Positions 1 to 11,537 of a DNA stretch of 64,000 nucleotides are shown here, piece by piece. A model generated the notes under the pieces. The model did not search any database, was not told the DNA's origin, and saw nothing but the letters and a program-made list of their open reading frames with translations. Every line of letters begins with the position of its first letter. Positions within the stretch are counted from its first letter, which is position 1. The position numbers and the translations under genes were made by a program. The DNA is from Blastomussa wellsi (Eukaryota > Cnidaria > Anthozoa > Scleractinia > Plerogyridae), in the NCBI GenBank assembly GCA_947652115.1, contig OX393562.1, positions 16,417,539 to 16,481,538 of the forward strand, in the 5' to 3' direction.

Positions 1-299
1 AGTTGGGCTATTGTACATGCCCAATACAGATCGGGCGCGAATTTGTATCGAACTTGTGAAATGTATCTGTCATAATCGTTGCTATTCTGTATGCAAATTT
101 ACTGAATGCTATTCAGTGTTAAAGTTGCAGAATGCTTGTTCTATTGGCATTTACAGCGCCCTATTTGGCCTGAAAAGTTTCTTTTCATTGGCCCATTCTG
201 TTTAAATTATTAATGAATTTCTACAAAAGCCTTTGCAAGGTCAGCTTGAGGTGATACAAGATCAGTCAGTGCTTGGAATAGCTTGACAATATAATTCGA

Positions 300-362
300 G
301 CCTGTAAACGTAAACTTTGAAGCTAAAGATACCATTCAAGAGGCGAAGAAGGAAAGCTTCAG
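300..362 (+). other. Possible 5' non-coding exon of the DD3-3-like gene
   Basis: A donor-like AG|GTAATG lies at 362/363, and an acceptor (AACAG) ends at 515, twelve bases before the ATG at 528. This fits a short untranslated first exon spliced to the first coding exon. The 5' limit is not visible. No TATA box or other core promoter is convincing in 1-300, and the 64-codon open frame starting at 11 looks like chance. Confidence 0.35.
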
Positions 363-527
363 GTAATGACATTCTTTATCTTTTAACTTACGAAGAAGGC
401 TTTAGTCGGAGATAGATAGAAGTACAAGGACTGTTTCTGCTAAGTCATTGCGATACTCTCGGCTTAATTTCCATTTGTACATTCAAACTTAATTCAATCC
501 TTGTTTCTCGAACAGGAACTCCTCGGC

Positions 528-1126
528 ATGAGGACCATTTTGATGTGGGGCTGCCTCCTGGCTGTAATTATCGAGCCCTGCATGTCGGACATGTACATGC
601 ATTTTCCACCAGGGTCCAACAATCGTTTGAACGGCAACCAAGATAACGTAAGGAACGCGAACAGATTGTTTGATTCGCAGGTAGGACACCATCACCTCCA
701 TTCTTGTACCCTGCTCTTCCCTGGGTATTACAATTTGGCTTCACGTCCAGCTCTCGGTCGTGGTACAATTCTTCCAGGGAAACCTACAAACTTGAAATAT
801 TGTTCCGGTCAGGTGTATCAGCGCATTCTAAGAACTGCAAGGAATTAATTCATGCGCACGTCGCTGGGAATCTACTCACTGAAAATTCTGAGAATGGTTT
901 GCGATGGCTGCCGGTTTTAGTTTAAATCAGTTTATCAGTTCATTTCCCGATAGCAACCGTATGAACGTTCTGCTTTGAATTTTGACTTGCCTGCTGAGGG
1001 AGAAATGCGCAAACTGCCCTCAAAAGGTCTTTCGTGTATGAATGCCTCGTTATACCCTTCGAGAGACAAACAACATGAACAACAATCCTAGCCCCAAAGG
1101 CAAAAGCAACTGCAACACAAGAATAG

Positions 1127-1171
<45 letters not shown>

Positions 1172-2935
1172 GTATAACAATATAATTTGGTTTTATCAGC
1201 TGGGTTGATAATGTGAATTGCCCACCGTAAAGAGATTCAAGAGCTGACGTTTCGAGCGTTAGCCCTTCGTCGGAGCGAACGAGAAGACTAGGTGAATTAC
1301 GAGCTCAGAACCAGAGCGCGACACTACCGATATTTAATCCTAGAGATTTTCAGCCAAAATTATGTAAGTCCGAGAAAGTCCGCCAGAACGTTTGTTAAAT
1401 TCTGCACTATTTTTATTAAGACGTTTCAAGCGACTTGCACAAATTTGAAACTATTGTATCTTTCCCAGACATGTGGGGCAATAATGACTATATCACTATT
1501 CAACAGTGAAGTAACCTCTTCTTTTACAGAATAATGGCAAAGCTGGATACAACGTGGGAGATAAATTGAGCAGTAATCCCAACGACAATATTCAAGAGTT
1601 TAGACAGCTTCCGATGGTAATTAGTGCAAGTCATATCAATCAAATAGCATTATTACACAGTGAAGCTCTGATACAACGAAGTGCCGGGCAAGGGGTTTGC
1701 TATAATGGTCGAAATGGGGCCTCGTTATGCCAGAGTTTTGTTCCCAGGGAACTCCCGTATTAATGAGTCGCGGATGCTCGTCGTCTCCGTTAGTGATGCA
1801 TTACGGATTTTGATCTCACTTAAGGTGTTCAGAACAAAATTTCGGATAATTTTAGCAGACAATGTCTGATTTAGGGTTGCACGTGAGTAAATCGTACTGT
1901 GTTGGTGTTACAGACGGATCAGCCTTGAAATATGGTCTCTCTTGGGGCTCTAAGAAAGGTTGCATGAGCCACGCTTAGATTGGTCCGACGAGCATCGCCG
2001 TCCTTTTCATATGAGAGTTCCCACCCCTACCACCGGGGGTCTGTTCCAACACAGTCTACTGTTTGTGGCTTTGGCGAACTCAGTGATACCGCTGATTTTC
2101 ACTGGGCAAAAGAGGAAGCATATGCATAAGCGTATAAAAAGAAGGAACACGTTCATTCTTATTCTTCCTCCACTATCGGGATACTCATAAGCACAAGAAG
2201 AACGAACATTTTTTCTGGTACCTTGTGTTTGAAACCAGCCTTTTATATTAGGGTGTTTGTTACAGTATATCGACGTTCCACTGTGTTCAACAAGCCGTAC
2301 CTTTAGCTTTATTGGTTTATTGTTATTTTGATTCGTATTTTTCCAGGAGTTCTACATGAGCGGATCCGATGCTAAGGCCAAATCCGAAGTGGAAATAATG
2401 TGGACAAATCAACACGGGACAGGCCCAAAGACAGACAACAGACTGGAAACACAAGTCATCTTGCAGTACATGTGTCATGCTTATCCAGAGGGCAAGATGG
2501 CTACCGCTGATGTTAACAGAGAGTTCAAATATCATACGATACGTAACGGTCAAACACTCAACACGCAGGGGTTTGCAAACGGAGCAAGGGAGAATGTGTA
2601 CATCAGAAAAGACCGCGGACTTCACGAGCCTGCAAATTACTACCAGGCTTATTTCCGCAGAGAACGAAATAAAGGTACGAGTATTTTATACACTCAATAC
2701 ATTCAAAATCAGTCTAAAGTGGAAGGCAACTTTTATGATTTTTACTATTTTACTAAACACATGATAACAGCAAACGAAAATGACCAGTGATGGCAAGAAT
2801 TGGTGACGATTTCGACGCATTACTCAGGGAGATCGATCTAAAACAAATACGCTACATTAATATTTTAATGTACCAGACTAACACAGTTCCACTTTGCTCG
2901 GCGAAGAACGAACGTTCGAAACAACAAATGAATAG

Positions 2936-2980
<45 letters not shown>

Positions 2981-5900
2981 GTATAACAATATAATTTGGT
3001 TTTATCAACTGGGTTGATAATGTCAATTGGCCACCGTAAAGAGATTCAAGAGCTGACGTTTCGAGCGTTAGCCCTTCGTCGGAGCGAATCAAGGAATTGT
3101 GCGTCGTGTGTTTTTATATACAGAAAAATGGAGCTTCGCTATTGGCTAAATATTAAATGATGCAGCTTTTGAACAGAAAAACAAGTTGATTCCTCTTAAA
3201 CAAAATCATTGAACCAAAGTAGACCAAGTCCGGATAAAAGGCCTGCGGAGGGGAGAGTCAGGGCCTGGACTTAATTAGAGCGCGATGTAAAAAAAAAACA
3301 CGCAAATGCAACAGCCGATCACTTAACCAGCGATTTTTTAAGAGTTTTAAACTTGCTCTCACGGTTTCTTTGTCCTTTTGCTACCCATTCCTCCCGTTCA
3401 TGTTAGTCACAGGCGAAACCAATTTCATGTTGTAAAGTTAATGTTCAGTTTTTTATTCCCTTTTTTTTCAAGTGTTAGGTTTCTTTGCATATAGTGATGT
3501 CAAATGTTAAAACACTTTTTACCCATTAGTTTACACTTACTGCTACTCTCTTCGAATTCTCGTCCCCAGAGGCCGCGATTCGTTTGGTCAGCACCAATGA
3601 ATCGAGACCTCTGGCCGCAACCAAATTGCGAGCATGCTTAGAGAACTCGTTTTGCAGCTTTCAGCCAGTCAGATTTGACTTTGTGCATGCGCAGAGTGAC
3701 GGAAAGTCCGTGAATCGCGGACTTCCGGTGTTGGACCTTCCCAGAGGTCGCGATTCTTGGTGCTCACCAAAAGAATAGCGGCCTCTGGGGACGAGAATTC
3801 TCTCTTCGGATTATCATTAGAAATGTCGCATTTTTAGAGCTTATAAATAATGCACATACAACGAAATTCTTGAGTCATCACAAATGTTACACCTTTGGCC
3901 TTTTTGTAGTTAGTCCAAATATTAAAGAAATTTGCTCTTGTTTTGCTCATGGCACAGGTTTGTTTACCGCTAACCAAAAACTCCAAGGTGTTCTGCCGAT
4001 CTACACACGACAAAACCCTGCAGGAACAAGGAGGGGCTTGGAAGTCCCCGAGGAACGCGATTACTATCCCTACTGGGGCCCCACTCCGTGGAAGGACATT
4101 GCTATCATGGTCAGCAACAGAAGGACCCATGATTTGATGAAGAAATACGTCAACAGTCCCGAATATGTATACAAACGTAAGTTTTCATTTGAGCTTTTTG
4201 CCTTGTCAATGCAGTTTCGACAGTTTCATTACTGGGTAGAATGTTCTTTTCAGCTGATTTGTAATTTTCATTCCATTTCCATGGCTCAAATTGTGGGAGG
4301 CGGTGCTGGACTCTGGATCGGACGGTCCGGGTTCGAGCCCTGGCCGGGGCACTGCATTGTGTTCTTGGGCAAAGCACTTTACTCTCACAGTGCCTCTCTC
4401 CACCCAGGTGTATGAATGGGTACCGGCGAAATAATGCAGAGGGGTAACCTGTGATAGACTAGCATCCCATCCAGGGGGAGTAGAAATATTCCTAGCCGCT
4501 TAATGTTACAGAAACCAAATAAGGATAAGCTTCGGCAGTATGGGCCGCTTGGCACGAGGCTTTATCTTACCATGGCTCAAATTGACTACTTGCTCCAGCT
4601 CTAAATCCATAGTTTGTATATCTTCAAAGCATTCTTGACGCGGAAACCCTCGATCCTGCTTATCACGAGAAATCTAGGTGCTGTCCAATAGAATTGCCGA
4701 CACTTGGGATCGGCTTGAAATGTCTATCAAGGGACGAGTTTGCTTTGTTTTTTTTGGTAAAATGGTAAAATGATGCGAAGCTCTCTTTTAGAATACCTTG
4801 ATTGCTTTGTTTGACCACTTTAAGTATAGTGATTGTCTGTACTATTTACAATCGTTTACTATCCAGTACAGCAGAGAGGCAAACAACTTTACAATTTTTC
4901 TATAACATTTAATCTACAGATTTGTGTATTATGCCAACTATACTGCCGGGAAATCCAATTTGCCCGCGGGACAATAAAAACGTTCCCGCCAAACAATGCG
5001 TCGCGAAGTACATCACTGCAAACTCGTGTAGAGCAGCTGGAGGAAGATGGACAAAATTCATCACAAACTATTTAGAAAAAACCGCTGGATTATTGAGCAC
5101 GTGCCATAACATGGGTGATATGAAGGTGGCAAGAGGCTTACCTTACGAGCCACACAAGCTCTCTCAAGGAGCTGACGGAAAGATGCAGTTTGTCCTCCTT
5201 CACAAACCCCCTGATGTAATCTACGCTCCATCCACTGTCGTTAACCACAATGGAATGAACATGGATGGCAAGTTTTCGTCGTACAAGTGGAAAGTTCCAT
5301 GTTTCCCAACAAACACCACTCAACGTTGCGTATTGCGGTTAAGGTCAGGCAAATTATTTGAATTAAGCGTTACCCTTTTTAGCCCCACTAACATATCAAT
5401 TCTTCTCACTTAATGCTGTATAGTTTTATCTCATTTCGAACATTATGGTGGTAGGGCATCAAGAGAATTTCCCTAACTTTGATTTTCTCATTCATAACCG
5501 GCTCAAATTAACAATATTGATATTGACCACGGTTGAGCGGGAAAAGCGGCTATCGAAAACCAACAAGATAGTCGGTAGAATGATTAGGCAAGACGGAGGA
5601 AGGACAAAAGGTGCTTAAAGGAGCTATGTCGCGATGTTTTGCTTCATCTTTTGTGGTGACCCAAATTTCCCTAAAATGTAAGAAACTTCAAAATAATAGT
5701 TTACCTGGGAAGAAAAACACCAAAGAGATGATACTGAATCAAACAGGAACAAGGATGTTTAAGGATGGAGAAGATTGAGACGGATTACAAAAGAAGAATC
5801 TGAAAAATTTACACTAAACTTTTCAAAGGGCACAAACCATGACATAGCTGACACTATTTGAACTTTTTTTGCTCAGATACAACATCACCACTGATGACGT

Positions 5901-8900
5901 TCCGCGCGAGTTTGATGCCAGCAATAATGAAGAGTAAGTGACGATAAATTTTGAAGTTTATTTCTTCAAACACTAAAGGAAGGCGTCTCATCTGGTATCA
6001 TCATCATCTCATCTGGTATCTTTATCCTAAACATAACTCAACGATATAAAATGACCGTCAAATCAAAGGCGATCTTGAAGTATTGATAGTTTACCAAAGT
6101 ACAGAAACACCAAACGAAACAAGGAAGGCTTCAAATGAGGAAATTGAGAAGGATTGTTTTTGACCGGCTTAGAAAACAAAGACTAAACTTTTCAAAATCT
6201 GTCATTCATGACAGAGCTCCTTTAACATATTTCCTATTTGTCTCCTTAGCGTTACAAATGACCCGAAGACAAAAGCTGTTGACGGTAAAACCGATCTGCA
6301 ACTCGCTCTGAACACCGCGCAGCTCGGCCGAACATTCCAGGACAGAAGTCACGTGATCATTCTCAAACCACGAAGCAGTTTACCTGCGAAATATCAGCAT
6401 TCCAACATATACTACATCGGAGGAATGGGAAAGAGAGGAAACATTGTGCAGGCTTATCCAGCCATGGAATATCGCTTCACCCCTGAACGCATTACAGTTA
6501 CAACAGATGACGTGGTGTGTTTCGTCTGGTCAGGTGAGAGGAACAACTCCTTTTATTTATTGTAAATTGCTACATAACTCTGGCTGTACTGAACAGACCA
6601 CCGCTTGAATAGCTTCAAAATGTTAGTCTATATTAAAATGAGACATGAAAGCACCTGCGGAACAAATGAAATTTTGACTAGTTCCATTCTTATTCTATAA
6701 GTATAAGTAGATACTACACGCCCTAGCCTCTGATTGGTCAGAAACCTATGTTTATTGTACCGGTAAACTCCCGCTTCTTCACTGCGTCCCCAATGACAGA
6801 CATGACAGCAAAACACTCGACTACGGTGAGAAAAAGAAGTTTATTGTCTTGTTTTCGAATGTCAGATGGTTTATAAAACAGAAGATGTGATTCTCATAAG
6901 CGATCATAATGCAAAAAAGTTGGATCGCTAAAATGAATTTTCCCGCCCGCCGCAGCTGGAGTGAATGAACTTGAGGGAGGAAAGAACAAAACACACAAAC
7001 TAAAAATATAAAATGATGAAAAGGATTACGAAAAACGGTTCAGTTCTCTTTTCACCGGGATGACATAATATTTCAACTATCTTTTCATTCAAAATTTACT
7101 CGGAAATATTATTTGCACGGGAGGAAAGCTACCACAAATAGCGGTCGAGATAAAATTTTGACAAAAACATTTAGACGCCGAGTCCTTTGTACGCGCTTGG
7201 ATTAATCTGAGGACTTCCTTGCTTTCTATCGGCAAAAACCGAAGAAATACGAAAAGATCAATTCAAAATAAATTTCTGAGTATAATTTCTGGAACTAAGC
7301 CAACTTCAAAAGACCCTTTTCATAAATGGCTGCCAATTATAAATTCTTTTGTAAGTATTAAAATTAGCCTGACTGACCTCGTTTTTGAGTTGATAATTCA
7401 AAAGAATTTTTACTCCCAAACGAGTTTAGTGAAGTTAATTTGAATGCATACAAAAGAATTTTACATTGGTAGCCATTTATGAAAAGGGTCTATAGACCAC
7501 AGGTTGTAGGGGTTTACCGACATAATAAAACCACGCGAGATGTTGGGAGAACACGAGAAAAGCTTGCAAATCACGAGCCGTATTATTCTAGAATCTTTGC
7601 AACTAAACTTAACTAACGTAAACTCCTTTTCTGCCTTTCCGTTAACATCCTCACAGAACATTGTACTTCAAACAGAACTAGGCAATGACATTAGAGTGCA
7701 TATCAGAACGCTTACTTATATTAGTGCAGTGGCTTTGTATGACTTATCAGAGTAATCCTTTGTCATACACATCATTTCCAAACAGATTTCTTATGTCTCC
7801 CAAACCCCCCCCCCCCCTCCCCCCTAACCTACCCCAGTTTTAAGATTATCTAAACTCCTTTAAGAAGTAGTATAAGCACAGGACTTTAAGTCAGGGAAGC
7901 GACTGCCAATTGATGAAGAAATCCCACTTCCGACACGAGATTCAGCCCAAGGTTTTCGTCCCTCAAGTTGCTAAGCAACATGACGTGTTTATTCGCGCGT
8001 GTTTCTTTACACCCCAATCATTAATGTTGTTTGGTACAAGCCCTCCAACTGCCTTTTCTATTTCTTTCCGTGACATGCTACTAAGAAGTGCGTAGAGAAA
8101 GTAGCGCTACGATACAAAACATTATTGGTGTTCATTTTCCAGGTTCAAACAACAATCAAAATAATGATGGAGAAGGAAGAGCACGTGAGTAAAACACTCC
8201 TTTCTATGAAAACCATACAAAATACTACATCCTGGGAATCGATGGGCACTCGCCAAAACAAAAGCTTTTACACCTGAAATAATAATTTACAAGTCAAAGA
8301 TAACCTTCTTTTTTCCAAAGGGATTTGCAGTAGAACTAAGCCTTACAACTACCAATACCTCGTTCATACGTCCACGGCTCCAAGCGGTGACTCGAAGTAC
8401 AATTAAGTTATCTATATTAAAAGTCTTTATGACCTGTAAGAGTTATGCTTTGCTACAAAGTTCTGCGTCTAGTACTAAAGACTATGGAGGCGAATTGACT
8501 AAAATTAGCTTTTAAGCAGTCTATAAGCTGAGATAAACAGAGCATATAATTTACAGACTGGAGTTAATTTCATTCGTTTCAAACTTAGGCACTGATCGGA
8601 CCAACGTGTGTTGGGTAAAGGAAGGATGCAGCTCTCTCAAACCAAAACAGTGTTCCAGCTTGCCTCTTGAAGTGGTTGACCATGTTGAAGATTTTGACGC
8701 TGCTGAGTTGAATCTTTACCTCAATAAAGGATGTTACACTGCTGCTAATCTGCAGCCTCAGCTCGACAACGCCCCAGCCTCCTGCAATCCGCCGTGTTTC
8801 CGCATCACGAAGCCTGGGGAGTACTGTTATATGAGCACGCGCAATAACAACTTCTCCAATAGACGTCACATGGGTCAGATCACTGTCGTCAAGTCTGAAG

Positions 8901-8914
8901 AGACATTGGTATAA
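528..8914 (+). CDS. DD3-3-like secreted protein, complete, 9 coding exons, 639 residues
   Basis: Coding exons are 528-680, 1530-1616, 2347-2674, 3958-4176, 4920-5343, 5877-5933, 6250-6533, 8143-8184 and 8589-8914. Every intron is GT-AG and every phase joins (0,0,1,1,2,2,1,1), giving 1920 coding bases including TAA. The ATG is the first in frame after an acceptor and opens a signal peptide ([17 protein letters not shown], cleavage near residue 20). The mature start, with [10 protein letters not shown] and ANRLFDSQ, is what I recognise as the DD3-3 family, first named in Dictyostelium and found in several invertebrates; its biochemical role is not established. The last third (residues about 430-639) has [18 protein letters not shown] and [17 protein letters not shown], which recall edge strands of cupredoxin-like domains; that is inference. 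It is cysteine-rich in exons 5 and 9, as expected for a secreted protein. Introns hold PLE fragments, a 9-bp-TSD MITE and a SINE. The last two exons are repeated intact at 13309-14080. Confidence 0.82.
1121..1286 (-). repeat. Penelope-like element terminal fragment (intron 1)
   Basis: This is a short copy of the terminal segment shared by all PLE copies here. It holds the GGTGCTGCGTCGGTGGGAAG block, the TTGATAA palindrome and the hammerhead-like segment, read on the - strand. It lies in intron 1 of the DD3-3-like gene. I could not see a clear target-site duplication. Confidence 0.7.
2931..3150 (-). repeat. Penelope-like element terminal fragment (intron 3)
   Basis: This copy has the same terminal segment as 1121-1286, extended through the GAATCAAGGAATTGTGCGTC and GGAGCTTCGCTATTGGCT blocks seen in the long PLE at 24.8 kb. 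It contains no coding part and lies in intron 3 of the DD3-3-like gene. Confidence 0.72.
3546..3808. mobile_element. MITE with 9-bp target-site duplication (Mutator-like by TSD)
   Basis: The element body is 3555-3799 (245 bp), starting AATTCTCGTCCCCAGAGGCC and ending with its reverse complement. The 9-bp duplication CTCTCTTCG lies directly outside both ends (3546-3554 and 3800-3808). Subterminal repeats follow the ends on both sides. It has no coding capacity. A 9-bp duplication is typical of Mutator-like elements, so the assignment is by TSD length only. A relative sits at 59679-60003. Confidence 0.85.
4291..4565 (+). repeat. tRNA-derived SINE (intron 4)
   Basis: A pol III B-box match, GGTTCGAGCCC, lies at 4330-4340. 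It is followed by the body with GGGCAAAGCACTTTACTC, CCACCCAGGTGTATGAATGG and GACTAGCATCCCATCCAGG. The same body occurs at 38.05-38.47 kb and, reversed, at 40.9-41.1 kb. The A-box end is poorly kept. It lies in an intron in the sense orientation of the host gene. Confidence 0.75.
5697..5860 (+). repeat. Unclassified dispersed repeat, copy 1
   Basis: This belongs to a block of about 150 bp also seen at 6095-6235 and 34535-34690. Shared pieces include AGAAAAACACCAAAGA, a GGATGGAGAAGATTGAGA-type run, and ACTAAACTTTTC followed by a CATGACA-type end. No protein coding or pol III boxes are evident. Two copies sit in neighbouring introns of the DD3-3-like gene. Confidence 0.55.
6095..6235 (+). repeat. 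Unclassified dispersed repeat, copy 2
   Basis: Second copy of the block at 5697-5860, sharing ACAGAAACACCAAA, GAGGAAATTGAGAAGGATTG and GACTAAACTTTTCAAA followed by a CATGACAGAGCT end. Confidence 0.55.
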
Positions 8915-8972
8915 ACTGTGCCCATCGCACGTTGTTTAATATATACTGCAGTGTTATGGCTTGTTGTTGTCA

Positions 8973-8978
8973 AATAAA
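8973..8978 (+). promoter_or_regulatory. Polyadenylation signal AATAAA of the DD3-3-like gene
   Basis: A canonical AATAAA lies 59 bases after the TAA stop. It is repeated at 14139-14144 in the duplicated segment. Confidence 0.7.
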
Positions 8979-9382
8979 AATATAAGAAGGAATTCTTTAA
9001 TGTGTGTTGATAGTTTGCAATATAAAAACGTTGCACGTGTAAAGAGATCTTGAAAAACAGTCCACTGCCTTGCCATTGCCAAGATGGTCGGAGCGAAGCC
9101 AAACACATGCCTTTGATTGAAAAACAACAAGGACCGAGGAAAGTTGAAGAATACGCGTTAAGGTTAATAACTTTCAAACCCTTGCTTACCGGCCAAATAG
9201 CCCACAATGTTGGTCATAAACCGCCTAAAAAGTCAAAGTTTCAAGCATTTTTTGGGATTTTGTTATGTTACATTTCAAATAAAAATAAAGGGAGAAATGT
9301 CACTGTGTTTGTCACCCAAGTTCTTTTTTTACTTTGATTTTTTGTCCAATAAAGAGAAAAAACAAAGTCAATTATAAAAGCA

Positions 9383-9455
9383 TGGAGGTGGAATAGACTC
9401 CGGGTTACTCAGATCATGAGCTATTCCCACTAACCACTATACTACCGAGGCCCGG
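9383..9455 (-). pseudogene. tRNA-like relic (A-box region only)
   Basis: On the - strand, CTCGGTAGTATAGTGGTTAG looks like the D-arm and A box of tRNA-Asp/Glu-type genes. A GGAATAG...CTATTCC pairing follows. The B box GGTTCGANNCC is missing, so this is a relic or a SINE head rather than a working tRNA. It is duplicated near 14585-14660. Confidence 0.35.
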
Positions 9456-9521
9456 CTGCCAAACGCCGAAAATTTTAAGACTTTATCGTGTTTCCCTTAC
9501 CATTCTTGAGAGCTAACCGAA

Positions 9522-9625
9522 TAACCGCAGTGCTTGGTAGGCTAACCGGATTGCTTAGTAGGTTAACCGCAGTGCTTAGTAGGCTAACCGCAGTGCTTAG
9601 TAGGCTAACCGCAGTGTTATAATAC
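9522..9625 (+). repeat. Minisatellite, 21-bp unit, four full copies
   Basis: Units begin at 9522, 9543, 9564 and 9585 with consensus TAACCGCAGTGCTTAGTAGG plus one base. A degenerate fifth unit follows. The equivalent array in the second duplication copy (14718-14759) has only two full units. Confidence 0.85.
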
Positions 9626-9872
9626 GCTAACCAGGGTGATTGTGTAGTCTAATTTAGCTAACCAAACTCGTTCCTAGTGCATTCCGTAGCCCGGAGCCAT
9701 TCCTGTAATTAACCGCTACTTTCTTATTTGCACACGGCCACATCATCGCTTGAAGTCACTTTACTAACTACACTACACTACAGTTCACTACACTAAATTA
9801 CATTTCTACTAGCCCGAAAAAATCTCAAATATCAAAGGTGTGATGAATAAATTAATTAATTAATTTGTGAAC

Positions 9873-10853
9873 GAATCAAGGAATTGTGGGTCGTGTGCGG
9901 TTTATATACAGAAAGATGGAGCTTCGCTATTGGTTGTTGCCTGGTAACGTGAAAACAACGGAATAAATGAGTTGAATGAAAAGCGTTCGTTGATACCGTG
10001 AGGATTAAGAGAGCCGATTTGAAAAATAAATTTTTGTTCTAGAGTTTTGCGGCTTTCCGTGCTTCCTTGGTGAAGGGAGGGGCCACAGACTGCCATATGT
10101 TGCTTAGAATGATTTCGGAGATTCAAAATGATCCCGATACTGGCAGATCATTTTCGCAACCTCCATTAATTTCATTCAAACGCGACAAAAACATAGGTAA
10201 CTTTAGTCAGAAGTGCATTCCAAACAAGTGATCAAACCGGAACTTTTAAATGCGCTCGCGCACGATGCAAAACATGCCCTTTCATTCACAACGTCGACAA
10301 AATATCGGGACCCAAGCGATCTGTCCCAAGATCACTGATCATTTCACCTGTACCTCAGCCAATGTCATCTACTGCATAACTTGCACTCTTTGCAAAAAGT
10401 TGTACATCGGCGAAACAGGGAGACGATTAGGCGACCGATTCCGAGAACACCTTCGGGACGTAGAGAAAGACGACAAAAATGCATCTAAACCCGTCGCGAG
10501 ACACATCAATCTCCCAAATCATTCTAAGCAACATATGGCAGTCTGTGGCCTTTCCCTTCACCAAGGAAGCACGGAAAGCCGCAAAACTCTAGAACAAAAA
10601 ATTATTTTTCAAATCGGCACTCTTAATCCTCACGGTATTAACGAACGCTTTTCATTCAACTAATTTATTCCGTTGTTTTCACGTTACCAGGCACCAACCA
10701 GTAGCGAAGCTCCATCTTTCTGTATATAAACCGCACACGACCCACAATTCCTTGATTCGCTCCGACGAAGGGCTAACGCTCAAAACGTCAGCTCACGAAT
10801 CTCTTTGCGGTAGCCAATTTACATTATCAACCCAGTTGATAAACCAAATTATG
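9873..10853 (+). mobile_element. Decayed Penelope-like element with inverted 3' end, copy 1
   Basis: The left part (9873 to about 10115) is the reverse complement of the right end. It joins a forward body encoding the C-terminal part of a PLE polyprotein and then the hammerhead-like terminal segment (about 10755-10853). The layout, one body with two opposed copies of the same 3' end, matches the long PLE at 24.8 kb. The reverse transcriptase part is absent. Confidence 0.8.
10250..10663 (+). pseudogene. PLE GIY-YIG endonuclease fragment
   Basis: An open frame of 137 codons holds the C-terminal endonuclease region of a Penelope-like element. YCITCTLCKKLYIGETG gives the paired GIY-YIG-type motif and is followed by GRRLGDRFREHL. 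It ends at the natural C-terminus (NPHGINERFSFN, then TAA). The frame upstream is broken and no reverse transcriptase remains, so this is a fragment, not a gene. It is duplicated at 15418-15814, where the open part starts later. Confidence 0.8.
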
Positions 10854-11537
10854 TCATGAACATTAAGCCAGCCAGAGACTGCTTGGCCACAATTTTCCTA
10901 AACCGTTCTTGTTTTGATGTACCGGTATGTCAATAATGTACAACATTTAAGATATCAATAATTTTTAGGACATTTAAAACAGGAAAAGAACTTTTTGAGA
11001 TATTTAGAACATTTCCAAGATATAATTTCAGATATTTATAAAAAATAATTGAGGGCTTTCGGGATGTTATGAGAAAGGTTTTTTCATCAGCGTTCTTCAA
11101 GTCTCCAATGTCACCTTGCACACCAAAACGCCAGAACCGCGTTTCAAAAGTTTTAAAAAGTCTCCACATTTAGAAGCGCTTTCGAAAAATCTCCTTTTTC
11201 GATTAAACGATCAGTATTTTCCGTCATTTATATGTGGACACTAATAACAGGCAATGCATTAAAAAACGAAACGAAAACGCATTGGTACAGAAGCTGCCTT
11301 GAATGAAATAATTTTGTGTGAATTAATTTTCAAATTAATTCAATTCAACAAATGGCCCAGGAACCTCGCCATGCAATTTTCACGTGTGATTTTTCTAATT
11401 TACATTTTATTTTACTGCACCTCGTGGTCGGAGCTCTTCGACTTCTTCCAAGGGTCCAAATTTCCAAGAAATTGCCAAGTACTTCCATTTGAAAAACCTG
11501 ATGCTGGCGCATAACTCTCAACCGAATTAGTTTGGTC

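Noticed and set aside
3870..4415. 181-codon open frame spanning exon 4
   Set aside because: Only 3958-4176 is coding; the rest reads through the intron into the SINE.
7806..7830. C-rich run (also about 32287 and 40862)
   Set aside because: Simple homopolymer tracts; no function inferred and length may be affected by sequencing error.
8585..8869. 94-codon open frame on the - strand opposite exon 9 (and its copy at 13751-14035)
   Set aside because: It mirrors the coding exon of the DD3-3-like gene and shows no motif; it is a shadow frame.
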